DNA of 30,099 nucleotides from JAACEU01 sp043816165 (GTDB taxonomy: Bacteria > Patescibacteriota > Gracilibacteria > UBA1369 > LOWO2-01-FULL-3), in NCBI GenBank assembly GCA_043816165.1, contig JBDRIE010000019.1:1-30099 (forward strand), written 5' to 3'. Of this stretch, positions 15,582 to 23,421 are shown piece after piece (the first letter of the stretch is position 1; the number at the start of each line of letters is the position of its first letter). A program made the translations under genes and the position numbers. The notes below the pieces were generated by a model. The model worked only from the letters and a program-made list of their open reading frames with translations, did no database searches and was not told the origin of the DNA.

Positions 15582-16215
15582 CTTTCATATTAAAGCCATT
15601 TCTTGCAACATTAAAGATAATTTTATGAATATCAGCAATTTCCTTACTTTGTATTACTACCGCATAGTCATTGCCTTCACCTTTGTGCAATATTGAAATC
15701 TTATCTTTGTAAACACTTATTACGTGGTTATATAATTTCGATTTTGGATAAACATTCTTCTCAAAACTAATATTCCCACTCTCGTCCTTTAAACAAAGAT
15801 ACATTTCCCCGGAAAACGATAATGCCTCTTCCAACACCTGACTTACAGCTTCTTTTCCCTCAAAATAACTAACTATTGGCTTTAAGAACTCATAACTTTG
15901 CAATGAACTTCGAATTTCCGGAATTATAGATAATAATTCTGATCGATAATAATCGAATATTTTGCATTTTCTATCAATATAGCCAATAAGACAATTTGGA
16001 TCACTCGCCGCATAAAACATCATTTTTCCTTTCTTGCATGATCCCACAGCACCTTTCATCTCTAAAGTTTTAATTAATGAATAAATCGTAGATCTATTCA
16101 TATTCAATCTTTTAGCAATTACACTTACAGCTTGCGGTCCTATTTTTAGTAATTCTAAATAAACTTTAGATTCTCCTTCCGAAAATCCAATTTCTATTAG
16201 TTTTTCATAAAACAT
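15568..16215 (-). CDS. TrmB-like transcriptional regulator (A)
   Basis: A 215-aa protein with an N-terminal winged-helix domain of the TrmB type: LIEIGFSEGESKVYLELL, then an AVSVIAKRLNMNRSTIYSLI helix-turn-helix (about residues 30-50) and a GAV...KGK wing. The C-terminal part (about residues 75-215) resembles the PLD-like effector region of the family but I see no HKD catalytic motif. Archaeal TrmB proteins sense sugars; the ligand here is unknown. An inverted repeat lies between its ATG and its -10, suggesting autoregulation. Its 3' end overlaps rluD, so the two may be co-transcribed. Confidence 0.8.
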   Translation of the reverse strand: MFYEKLIEIGFSEGESKVYLELLKIGPQAVSVIAKRLNMNRSTIYSLIKTLEMKGAVGSCKKGKMMFYAASDPNCLIGYIDRKCKIFDYYRSELLSIIPEIRSSLQSYEFLKPIVSYFEGKEAVSQVLEEALSFSGEMYLCLKDESGNISFEKNVYPKSKLYNHVISVYKDKISILHKGEGNDYAVVIQSKEIADIHKIIFNVARNGFNMKDDDS

Positions 16216-16238
16216 AAATTTCCTGTTATAGGAAACTT
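16216..16238 (-). promoter_or_regulatory. Inverted repeat over the -10 of TrmB-like gene A
   Basis: Arms AAATTTCCT (16216-16224) and AGGAAACTT (16230-16238) match at 8 of 9 positions around a 5-nt centre. On the minus strand the centre contains TATAAC, a -10 candidate ending 9 nt before the ATG. An operator occluding the promoter is the natural reading. No good -35 is visible. Confidence 0.5.
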
Positions 16239-16296
16239 AAAATATAAATATTCTTATTGTATCGTCAAGGTAGCACCCCCATCTTTTCTCAAATTT

Positions 16297-17067
16297 TTAA
16301 GAAAATTGGTGAAGATTGTTTTTGAAATGATCAAACTGAGAACGTTGAGCATCAGCAACAATTTTTGAATTTACCAAAACGGACGAGATTTTATTCTTGT
16401 CCGTAAAATAATTAAACATCACCTGATTGCCGGTATCTGAAAAAATCAACCATTTATCTTTAAAATTAATATTTAGTATATGCACATCGCTTTGGTATTT
16501 TTCCATATCATTTTTCCGCATCATGCAAGACGTAAAAGGACCATTATTTGTGCACAAAGCAATATTTTTTGAACTTTTTAAATATCTCTTCATACGAAAT
16601 TTAAACATTTGCTCCACATCCTTCAACACAATAGGAATAAATCTTTCCAAATCTCCAAAATCCAAACAAATATTGTAATTCAGTTCAGCCATCATGAAGA
16701 ACTTATTCATAATCTCATCGTGCGAGTCTAGAACCTGAAAATCCTCTACTGCTTCAGCCGGGATTTTCAGAAATGGAGAGAACTGCTTCATCTGTTCAAC
16801 AATATTCTGCGTCTTTTTTTGAGATAATTCCAATGTTCCAACTAGGGAGTCTAATGATCGAGGCTCAATCCCATTCTCATCCTTTTTAACCATACGAAGA
16901 GCGTTTAAACTATCAAATGCACGATAAACCTGGTTCTTGTCCAAACCGGTCCTGCTTACTAATTCCCATTTGCTTTGAGAAGGTTGTTTCAGAAGCTCCA
17001 GGTATATTTTTACCTCGGCCTCACTCAAACCAGCTTCAAGCAATAATCTTTCTAATTTCTTATGCAT
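16297..17067 (-). CDS. TrmB-like transcriptional regulator (B)
   Basis: A 256-aa TrmB-type winged-helix protein. Its N-terminus reads LERLLLEAGLSEAEVKIYL, close in pattern to regulator A, followed by the helix-turn-helix SKWELVSRTGLDKNQVYRAF. The C-terminal domain is different from A and unrecognised in detail. The open frame extends 18 codons further to a TTG at 17121, but that TTG is part of a perfect TTGACA -35 box, so ATG 17067 is the right start. It lies 81 bp upstream of regulator A on the same strand, and may control it. The effector is unknown. Confidence 0.8.
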   Translation of the reverse strand: MHKKLERLLLEAGLSEAEVKIYLELLKQPSQSKWELVSRTGLDKNQVYRAFDSLNALRMVKKDENGIEPRSLDSLVGTLELSQKKTQNIVEQMKQFSPFLKIPAEAVEDFQVLDSHDEIMNKFFMMAELNYNICLDFGDLERFIPIVLKDVEQMFKFRMKRYLKSSKNIALCTNNGPFTSCMMRKNDMEKYQSDVHILNINFKDKWLIFSDTGNQVMFNYFTDKNKISSVLVNSKIVADAQRSQFDHFKNNLHQFS

Positions 17068-17074
17068 ATTAATT

Positions 17075-17100
17075 GATTTAATCCGGTCGCGTATTAAATC
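17075..17100 (-). promoter_or_regulatory. Operator candidate of TrmB-like gene B
   Basis: Perfect 8-bp inverted repeat: GATTTAAT (17075-17082) and ATTAAATC (17093-17100) with a 10-nt GC-rich centre. One arm coincides with the -10 box and the other lies just past the expected start of transcription, the usual place for a repressor site. Confidence 0.55.
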
Positions 17101-17121
17101 ACGATTCAGTGGTTCTGTCAA
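17093..17121 (-). promoter_or_regulatory. Promoter of TrmB-like gene B
   Basis: On the minus strand a consensus TTGACA (17121-17116), a 17-bp spacer and TTTAAT (17098-17093, five of six). It gives a leader of about 19 nt to ATG 17067. Confidence 0.65.
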
Positions 17122-17212
17122 ACTTGGTATTTAAATATTTCTCACAAAAATGAGAATTTGTATTTTATTTAAAAAACTAATAAACTACGAACAGCACGTA
17201 ATTAAACAAAAA

Positions 17213-18400
17213 ATGGATATATCAACATTATTGGATAGGGGAACAGTAGAAGTGGTTGTGAGAGAAGATTTAGAGAAAAAGTTAAAATCCGGGAAAAAGC
17301 TCAGAATCAAGTTTGGAATTGATCCAACCGGTTCTGATCTACATATCGGACACGCAGTTGTACTTAAAAAAATGAGAGAATTTCAAGATGCCGGTCATCA
17401 AGTAATTCTGCTAATAGGGGATTACACAGCTAAAATAGGGGACCCTACCGGTAGAACAGAAACAAGAAAAGTCCTGACAGATGAAAAAATCAAAGAAAAC
17501 ATGAAATCCTATACCGACCAGGCAGGGCTTATTCTTGATATGAAAAATATAGAAGTCCGTTACAACTCAGAATGGCTCGGAAAACTACAAATGGCAGAAT
17601 TATTGCAATTAGCCTCATTAAAAACGGTAGCCCAGCTCTCACATAGAAGTGATTTCAAGAAAAGAATGAAGGAAAACATTGATATTTCATTATCAGAATT
17701 TTTGTATCCAATAATGCAGGGATACGATTCAGTTGTTCTAAAGTCAGATGTAGAGCTAGGAGGCACCGAACAAACATTCAATATGCTTGTTGGCCGTGAT
17801 CTGCAAAAACACTATGGGCAACCTCGACAAGACGTTATGACATTACCTATTCTGGAAGGTTTAGATGGAGTAGAAAAAATGAGCAAATCATACAACAATT
17901 ATATTGGTTTAACCGAAAAAGCTAGCGAAATGTATGGAAAAACTATGAGCCTTCCTGACAGTATGATTATTAAATATTTTGAATTAACTACTAATGTACC
18001 TTTAGAAGAGATAAAGAAAATCAAAGACCAAATAGAACAAGGAGAAAACCCAAAAAATCTAAAAATGCGCTTAGCTAAAGAAATAGTTACCCTTTATCAC
18101 AACGAAAATGCCGCAACTCAAGCGGAAAAAGAATTTGAACAAATATTTAAAGACAAAGGATTACCGGAAGAAATAGAACTCAAAAAACTAAAAGGAAATA
18201 AATGGAATATTGTTGAATTAATTGCTGAAACCGGACTTTCACCATCTAAAAGCGAAACAAGAAGAATGATTCAGGGTGGAGGAGTCAAAATTGATGGAGA
18301 AAAAATAGAATCACACGAAGATGAAATAGACATTAGCAAAGAAAGATTAGTCCAAGTGGGCAAACGAAAATTCGTAAAAGTCATTAGCAGCGCGCAGTAA
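17213..18400 (+). CDS. tyrS: Tyrosyl-tRNA synthetase
   Basis: Class Ic aminoacyl-tRNA synthetase that charges tRNA-Tyr. The Rossmann core carries GIDPTGSDLHIGHAVV with the HIGH signature and a later KMSKS. The C-terminal S4-like domain (about residues 330-395, with SKSETRRMIQGGGV) binds the tRNA. I chose ATG 17213, giving 395 aa, because MDISTLLDRG lines up with the usual family start; the frame is open to ATG 17150, and 21 basic extra residues there would be unusual. No T-box leader is visible upstream. The gene is divergent from TrmB-like gene B and is followed by recG. Confidence 0.95.
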   Translation: MDISTLLDRGTVEVVVREDLEKKLKSGKKLRIKFGIDPTGSDLHIGHAVVLKKMREFQDAGHQVILLIGDYTAKIGDPTGRTETRKVLTDEKIKENMKSYTDQAGLILDMKNIEVRYNSEWLGKLQMAELLQLASLKTVAQLSHRSDFKKRMKENIDISLSEFLYPIMQGYDSVVLKSDVELGGTEQTFNMLVGRDLQKHYGQPRQDVMTLPILEGLDGVEKMSKSYNNYIGLTEKASEMYGKTMSLPDSMIIKYFELTTNVPLEEIKKIKDQIEQGENPKNLKMRLAKEIVTLYHNENAATQAEKEFEQIFKDKGLPEEIELKKLKGNKWNIVELIAETGLSPSKSETRRMIQGGGVKIDGEKIESHEDEIDISKERLVQVGKRKFVKVISSAQ

Positions 18401-18410
18401 CACGAAGCGC

Positions 18411-18416
18411 TATACA
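18411..18416 (+). promoter_or_regulatory. recG -10 candidate
   Basis: TATACA ends 9 nt before the recG ATG in the 25-bp gap after tyrS. No -35 is evident, and read-through from tyrS is equally possible. Confidence 0.3.
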
Positions 18417-18425
18417 CAAATAAGC

Positions 18426-20486
18426 ATGCTAAACAAATCGCTCGACAAAGTACTAAGAACCACGTCCAGGCACTTGGGGAGGCTTGAGCTCCTCGGAATT
18501 AAAACTGTCAAAGACTTTTTGCTATATTTTCCAAGAACATACAACGATACTAGAGAATTCACAAAAATTGCAGAAATCAGAACAGATGAAGTTTGCACAA
18601 TCAAAGGCCAACTTACATCTCTTTTCAATATTCGTACAAAAAACGGAAAAAAGATCACTAGGGGAGTAATGACTGATGAAACCGGCTCATTGGGAGTAGT
18701 TTGGTTCAATCAGCCGCACCTTACTCGCATGCTTCCTAGAAAATCAGAAATTATCCTCAGCGGTAAAGCAAAATTTTCATTCGGGAAAATCACTCTTCAA
18801 GGTCCCTCTTATGAACTTATAAAAAAAGAAGAAGAGCAAATTCATAGTGGGCGAATCGTACCTGTTTATCACGAAACTGAAGGCATAAATTCAAAATGGA
18901 TCAGAGAAAAATTAAAGCCACTGGTGGATCACTGGATTGACCTTTTCGAGGAATACATGCCGGAAGAAATTCTTAAAGAGCATGGTTTTATTGATTACAA
19001 AACAGCTATTCACAGTGTCCATTTCCCGGACGACCCGGAATTACTCGAAAAATCCAAAGAAAGACTCGCATTTGACGAATTATTCCTCCTACAATTAAAG
19101 GTTTTACAAAAAAGATGGTTCTGGCAACACGGGGCAAGCGAAGCGAATCATCGATTAAAATCTAAAAACATAGAAACTAAAAAAGAACTTTTAAAAGACT
19201 GCATCGACAAGCTCCCATTCACCCTAACAAATGCACAAACTAGATCACTGAAAGAAATCTTGGAGGACTTGGAAAAACCATATCCAATGAGTCGGCTATT
19301 ACAGGGAGACGTAGGATCGGGAAAAACAATAGTTGCAGCATTAGCCGCATTAAACGTAGTAAAAAACGGCTACCAAGTCACAATAATGGCACCAACCGAA
19401 ATTCTTGCAAAACAGCACTACAAAGGATTCATAGAAACTCTCAAAGCCTACGGCCTCAACATACAATTCATCGCCGGAAGCACATCTAAAAAAGAAAAAG
19501 AAAACATTATCAGGCAAATGAAAACCGGAACAGTAGATATAATGATTGGAACACACGCTTTAATTCAAGAAGGAATAGGATTCAACAAACTTGGACTCGC
19601 AATAATCGACGAACAGCACAGATTCGGCGTAAAACAACGTGAAACCCTCAAAAGCTACGGCTCACCGCATCTCCTCGCTATGACAGCTACTCCAATCCCA
19701 CGAACGCTGGCAATTACTATATATGGAGATCAGGATCTATCAATAATAGACGAGCTACCAAAGGGACGACAAAAAATAATCACACGCCTTGTACCGGAGA
19801 AAAAACGAATCGAAGCGTATAGATGGATCGAAGACCAGGTCAAAAAAGGCCGGCAGGCATTCATTATTTGCCCATTGATCGATGATTCTGACGTACTAGA
19901 GGTAAAGTCTGTCTTAAAAGAATATGCATACCTTTCCGAACACATATTCACTAGCCAAAAAGTTGGGTTGTTACATGGAAGGCTTAAGCAAGAAGAAAAA
20001 GATCAAATAATGGATGACTTTAACGATAATAAAATTAACATTTTGGTTTCAACATCTGTAATAGAGGTCGGAATTGATGTTCCAAATGCTACTATTATGC
20101 TTATAGAAGGCTCTGAGCGCTTTGGACTTTCTCAACTACATCAATTTAGAGGTCGAGTTGGTAGGGGAGAGCACCAATCTTACTGCTTCCTGTTTACAAA
20201 TTCATTGTCCGAAGAGGGGACAACTCGCATGAAAGCTATGGAAAAACACACATGCGGGTTTAAACTATCAGAAATCGATTTAGAAATTCGTGGACCGGGC
20301 GAAATTTACGGAATACGTCAAAGTGGAATCCCGGATCTAAAGATGGCCAGCTTGACAGATTCAGTAAATATAGAGAAAGCCCGAAAAAGCGCGCAAAAAA
20401 TTATTAATAAAGATCCGAAATTAAAAAACTTTCCAAAACTCGCAGAAAAAATTACTGAATATGGAGAAGTATATGTACAAGATTAA
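18426..20486 (+). CDS. recG: ATP-dependent DNA helicase RecG
   Basis: Superfamily 2 helicase that remodels stalled forks and branched DNA. The N-terminal wedge (OB-fold) domain spans about residues 1-240. Helicase motifs are intact: Walker A GDVGSGKT near residue 295, Walker B DEQH with the following RFG near 395, motif III TATPIPRT, and motif VI QFRGRVGRGEHQSYC. The RecG-specific C-terminal region follows with GPGEIYG. At 686 aa it is normal in length. It follows tyrS by 25 bp on the same strand. Confidence 0.97.
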   Translation: MLNKSLDKVLRTTSRHLGRLELLGIKTVKDFLLYFPRTYNDTREFTKIAEIRTDEVCTIKGQLTSLFNIRTKNGKKITRGVMTDETGSLGVVWFNQPHLTRMLPRKSEIILSGKAKFSFGKITLQGPSYELIKKEEEQIHSGRIVPVYHETEGINSKWIREKLKPLVDHWIDLFEEYMPEEILKEHGFIDYKTAIHSVHFPDDPELLEKSKERLAFDELFLLQLKVLQKRWFWQHGASEANHRLKSKNIETKKELLKDCIDKLPFTLTNAQTRSLKEILEDLEKPYPMSRLLQGDVGSGKTIVAALAALNVVKNGYQVTIMAPTEILAKQHYKGFIETLKAYGLNIQFIAGSTSKKEKENIIRQMKTGTVDIMIGTHALIQEGIGFNKLGLAIIDEQHRFGVKQRETLKSYGSPHLLAMTATPIPRTLAITIYGDQDLSIIDELPKGRQKIITRLVPEKKRIEAYRWIEDQVKKGRQAFIICPLIDDSDVLEVKSVLKEYAYLSEHIFTSQKVGLLHGRLKQEEKDQIMDDFNDNKINILVSTSVIEVGIDVPNATIMLIEGSERFGLSQLHQFRGRVGRGEHQSYCFLFTNSLSEEGTTRMKAMEKHTCGFKLSEIDLEIRGPGEIYGIRQSGIPDLKMASLTDSVNIEKARKSAQKIINKDPKLKNFPKLAEKITEYGEVYVQD

Positions 20487-21063
20487 CTTGTGCCATTTCA
20501 TTTTTCATGTTTAACTCTTTAGTGATCATGGCGTAGAGCCTTTCTTTAAGAGCAATGCGCCTGTCTACAATTAGGCTGGCGTTTTACGGATTTTTTTCAC
20601 ACACACCCAAAGGAAAAGAGGGTCAAATTGTCTCAAAGAAAAGTCCATCCAACAACAACCGAAACCGAGTATGAACACTGGGACCCCTACTGGGCCTGTG
20701 TCGCCATAGCAGCTCTCCTTGGAGCAGTTGGATACGGAATCTACAGATTGGTGATCTTTATTCACCACCCTCTAAACTCCCACCATCAAGGCGAACGACA
20801 TCTCAACCCACCTCGCCAGCCTTTCCTTCCAAAAGAGGGCAAATTGCTTAAAATCCCAAAAAACATTAAAAATATTTTAAAAACTCCGACCCAAAACCCA
20901 TCTTTTTCCCAAAAATGCCTTAAATCGGAAGTTTTAAATTAAACGCATACACAAGCCAATAACCAGAGAAACAGCAACGCTTTTTTCGATTTAAACCTAA
21001 AACAGTGCACACATCAAATATTACAAAAACAAAACAAAGAACATTCTGCCACCAACGGTATTC
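20487..21063. other. Gene-poor stretch between recG and the Cys-cluster gene
   Basis: This is the largest stretch here without a confident gene. It holds one weak plus-strand ORF (20628-20942) and otherwise AT-rich sequence, notably 20943-21063, which has no ORF, tRNA or clear hairpin. No match to tmRNA, RNase P RNA or SRP RNA cores was recognised by eye. A short minus-strand frame (20452-20583) has protein-like composition but overlaps the recG tail. Confidence 0.5.
20628..20942 (+). CDS. Possible small single-pass membrane protein
   Basis: A 104-aa open frame starting at TTG. A good ribosome-binding site (AAAGAGGG) lies 6-7 nt upstream, which is unusual in this window. There is one clear hydrophobic segment at about residues 21-45 (beginning YWACVAIAALLGAVGYG), preceded by an acidic and His-rich N-terminus. 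The tail is basic and rich in Pro, Lys and Asn, and looks low in information, so the true protein could end earlier or the frame could be accidental. No family recognised. It lies alone between recG and a convergent gene. Confidence 0.4.
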   Translation: MSQRKVHPTTTETEYEHWDPYWACVAIAALLGAVGYGIYRLVIFIHHPLNSHHQGERHLNPPRQPFLPKEGKLLKIPKNIKNILKTPTQNPSFSQKCLKSEVLN

Positions 21064-21585
21064 CTAGTTTGCACAAGATATATTGTGCAAACTACCATCT
21101 GCAATTGCTACATCCACCACTTCTCTAAAGTCCTGATATAAATCATAAATCTTATCATTAAATTCATCCCCTATTTCAATCATTTTGCGATCTGATCCGC
21201 AAAACCATATTTTACACAGATGTGGTCGTGAATCTTCAGCTATACGACAACCATCTTCTCCTATATATATACATCTGGGAGAAAAATTAAGGCATTCAGC
21301 CGTCTCCATAACCTCCTGCCTCACATTATCCGAAAACGCTACTAAAGCCATTACAAAATAATATTCGTCAAATATATTTTTTTCGTGCTTTTGTGCACAA
21401 CATTCACCTTTGCAAAGACCACCACAAATTTTATCAATCCCATGAACCTTGATTGCATTCGTGATTTCTCCCTGTAATTCAATAATCTTCTCAGCAATCC
21501 CCTTTAGCTCCTCACGCTTTTCATCTGTTAATTCATCACAGATCTCTCTAGCATTTTTCGCCTGTAATTTCATGTGACTATTCAT
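21064..21585 (-). CDS. YkgJ-type Cys-cluster protein
   Basis: A 173-aa protein with the Cys spacing of the YkgJ/UPF0153 family: CGGLCKGECC near residues 54-63, then CIYIGEDGC near 109-117, and RPHLCKIWFC near 124-133. This set of eight or more Cys residues suggests a bound zinc or iron-sulfur centre; the biochemical role of the family is not established. The N-terminal third is helical. It is downstream of elp3 on the same strand but has its own promoter (TTGCAA-16-TATAAT). Its last codons form half of a 12-bp palindrome. Confidence 0.75.
   Translation of the reverse strand: MNSHMKLQAKNAREICDELTDEKREELKGIAEKIIELQGEITNAIKVHGIDKICGGLCKGECCAQKHEKNIFDEYYFVMALVAFSDNVRQEVMETAECLNFSPRCIYIGEDGCRIAEDSRPHLCKIWFCGSDRKMIEIGDEFNDKIYDLYQDFREVVDVAIADGSLHNISCAN
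21065..21094. repeat. Perfect 12-bp inverted repeat at a gene end
   Basis: Arms 21065-21076 (TAGTTTGCACAA) and 21083-21094 (TTGTGCAAACTA) are perfectly complementary around a 6-nt GATATA loop. The repeat spans the stop codon and the last nine codons of the Cys-cluster gene. Neither side has a T-tract, so it is not a standard terminator; a transcript-end stabilising stem or a protein-binding site is possible. Confidence 0.7.
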
Positions 21586-21604
21586 ATATTTTTTTTAGTC
21601 CAAA

Positions 21605-21632
21605 ATTATATATATTTGTAAAAAAATTGCAA
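21605..21632 (-). promoter_or_regulatory. Promoter of the Cys-cluster gene
   Basis: On the minus strand TTGCAA (21632-21627), a 16-bp spacer and a perfect TATAAT (21610-21605), giving a leader of about 13 nt. It lies in the 74-bp gap after elp3. Confidence 0.55.
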
Positions 21633-21659
21633 GAGCATTGACATTGTTTCATAATAACT

Positions 21660-23357
21660 TTACAAAGCCTTCACCATATATGTTTCCGACAAACTATACC
21701 CCTTTTTTTTGTAATATTCTCTCGTACCTATACCTGAAATTACAGAAATCCGCCTATACCCCAATTTTTTAGCCATTTTTTCCGCCTCAGCCATCAGTTT
21801 TGTACCCCAACCAACATGTTGTTTATTATTTCCAGCTCTCTCCCCCACTGGAATTTGTTTTCCATAAACATGAACTTCACGAATTAGGGCTGAATTTTTT
21901 ATCGATTTTATAAATGGTTCCGACGGAAACCTAAGTCTTAGTAAAGCAATTATCTTATCATTTTCAACATCTTCATATGACAAGAAAACTTCCACTCCCC
22001 CACTCGCTTCATACTTGCGGACCACTAATTTCACATTCGTCAAATCAACATTTTCACCCCTAACCTCCCTATAACGGATATCCCTACATGGACTCCCCTC
22101 CTCTTCTAGCCGTTTCTCCAAAATTTGCCTAATGTTGGAAGCCTTGAAACCACTTTCTATTTCATTCGATGGAATATCCCTCGCCACTCTATCAATTCTG
22201 CACCACTCAGGAACAGATTTCATTTCTTCAGCTATAACGTCCTCCAAGGCTTTATCATTATATGGCTTGTAGCGGCCATCTTTATACATAATTGATAATG
22301 GAGTTCTTGGCATCACGACACATGGATATATTTTCAGATAATCCGGCTGAAAATCAGATCTGTCAAAAAGCTCCCCTATCATTTTCTTATCTGATTCAAT
22401 AGTAGAACCGGGAAGATTTGGCATCATATGATACCCAACCTTGAATCCTGAATCCTTCAGCAAACGCGTAGCGCTCACGACATCTTTCATAGAATGACCT
22501 CTTTTCGTGATTCGTTGTACGTTTTCGTCTGTTGTCTGAACACCCATTTCCACTTTCGTTACTCCCAAAAACCTAAGCCTTTTTACTTCATCTTCATCAA
22601 TTAAATCCGGCCGAGTTTCGACATTTATACCAATACATCGAACTTTCCACTTTTCATTATCCTTAACAACTTCATCAAAACCTTTATTCTCCAGAGATTT
22701 AATAATCACAGTATTCACCTCATCTTCCCCATAAATACTCTTCACGATTTTTCTTTCAATAATATCCGACATTCTATCCCCTTTCGCAACCTGCCTGTGA
22801 AATTCATTCATCGCAAGAAGGCACCTTTTCACAAACCAAGTCTGATATCGCCTTGGATAAGCACTAAAACTCCCACCGATAATTCTCAATTCTACTTTTG
22901 AAACTTCATGACCTGTCATGCCAAGAGCTTTTAGCCTAACAAATACTTGAGTATATGGATTAAATCTTTGACGAAAGGCCCTTTGAGCCGCGGGCTGGCT
23001 GGGAAGATAACTTTTTGGCATTCTTGCATCCGTGGGACAGTAAATACATCGACCGGGACACGGGAAAGGCTTCGTCAGGACCGTCACGGGAGCTACACCA
23101 CTCATAGTTCTCACGCTTCTCTTTTGAATCAAACTTTTCAGTTCCACATTTGGCTTTATCAAGCCTTCTTCAACCAAATCATTATAGGCTTTTATGAAAT
23201 AAAGATTGTGAAATATTTCTCCCTTTTTCTCCTTAATTATAGAATTACGAAATTTCTCGAAGTCTTTTCGTTTTTTAAATTTCTTTTTTGACGCTCTTTT
23301 TATAATAAGACGAGCCAACTCCTGATTTTCAGATAAATCTATCCTTGAAAAATCCAT
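21660..23357 (-). CDS. elp3: tRNA wobble-uridine enzyme Elp3 (radical SAM plus GNAT)
   Basis: Catalytic homologue of eukaryotic Elongator subunit Elp3, which installs the cm5 side chain on U34 of tRNAs. Order: a basic N-terminal tRNA-binding region; radical SAM core with CPGRCIYC near residues 99-106; ETRPD; the GVQTTDENV segment; KVGYHMMPNLPG; LKIYP; a zinc/hinge region containing CRDIRYREV; then the GNAT domain from about residue 430 with HVYG, QHVGWGTKLM and SGIGTREYYKKKGY. All match yeast Elp3 closely in pattern. At 565 aa it is complete. It is divergent from a Trm9-like methyltransferase, and the two share a symmetric promoter. An AAGGG lies shortly before the ATG. Confidence 0.95.
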   Translation of the reverse strand: MDFSRIDLSENQELARLIIKRASKKKFKKRKDFEKFRNSIIKEKKGEIFHNLYFIKAYNDLVEEGLIKPNVELKSLIQKRSVRTMSGVAPVTVLTKPFPCPGRCIYCPTDARMPKSYLPSQPAAQRAFRQRFNPYTQVFVRLKALGMTGHEVSKVELRIIGGSFSAYPRRYQTWFVKRCLLAMNEFHRQVAKGDRMSDIIERKIVKSIYGEDEVNTVIIKSLENKGFDEVVKDNEKWKVRCIGINVETRPDLIDEDEVKRLRFLGVTKVEMGVQTTDENVQRITKRGHSMKDVVSATRLLKDSGFKVGYHMMPNLPGSTIESDKKMIGELFDRSDFQPDYLKIYPCVVMPRTPLSIMYKDGRYKPYNDKALEDVIAEEMKSVPEWCRIDRVARDIPSNEIESGFKASNIRQILEKRLEEEGSPCRDIRYREVRGENVDLTNVKLVVRKYEASGGVEVFLSYEDVENDKIIALLRLRFPSEPFIKSIKNSALIREVHVYGKQIPVGERAGNNKQHVGWGTKLMAEAEKMAKKLGYRRISVISGIGTREYYKKKGYSLSETYMVKAL

Positions 23358-23384
23358 TTTTTCCCTTAGAATTAAGCAAATCGG

Positions 23385-23415
23385 ATTTTACCACAACAAG
23401 TTATTATGGTAAAAC
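23385..23415. promoter_or_regulatory. Symmetric divergent promoter of elp3 and Trm9-like gene
   Basis: The perfect inverted repeat TTTTACCA (23386-23393) / TGGTAAAA (23407-23414) builds two overlapping promoters. Plus strand: TTTACC (23387-23392), 17 bp, TAAAAC (23410-23415), ending 6 nt before the ATG of the methyltransferase. Minus strand: TTTACC (23413-23408), 17 bp, TAAAAT (23390-23385). Each -10 is preceded by TGG, an extended -10 element. Each arm thus serves as -35 one way and -10 the other. Confidence 0.65.
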
Positions 23416-23421
23416 AACATT

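Noticed and set aside
17068..17121. TTG start for TrmB-like gene B
   Set aside because: The TTG is part of a TTGACA -35 box with a matching -10, so the 18 extra codons would lie in the promoter.
17122..17212. T-box leader upstream of tyrS
   Set aside because: The gap is short and AT-rich, with no T-box core sequence or terminator/antiterminator stems.
20452..20583. Short minus-strand frame with protein-like composition
   Set aside because: Only about 44 codons, it overlaps the recG 3' end, has no promoter or recognised motif, and is closed by stops on both sides.
20571..20768. Minus-strand ORF of about 65 codons
   Set aside because: Unusual Cys/Trp-rich composition and opposite to a better-supported plus-strand frame; looks like a shadow.
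23386..23414. Inverted repeat as a terminator between elp3 and the methyltransferase
   Set aside because: It lies upstream of both genes and fits -35/-10 spacing in both directions.
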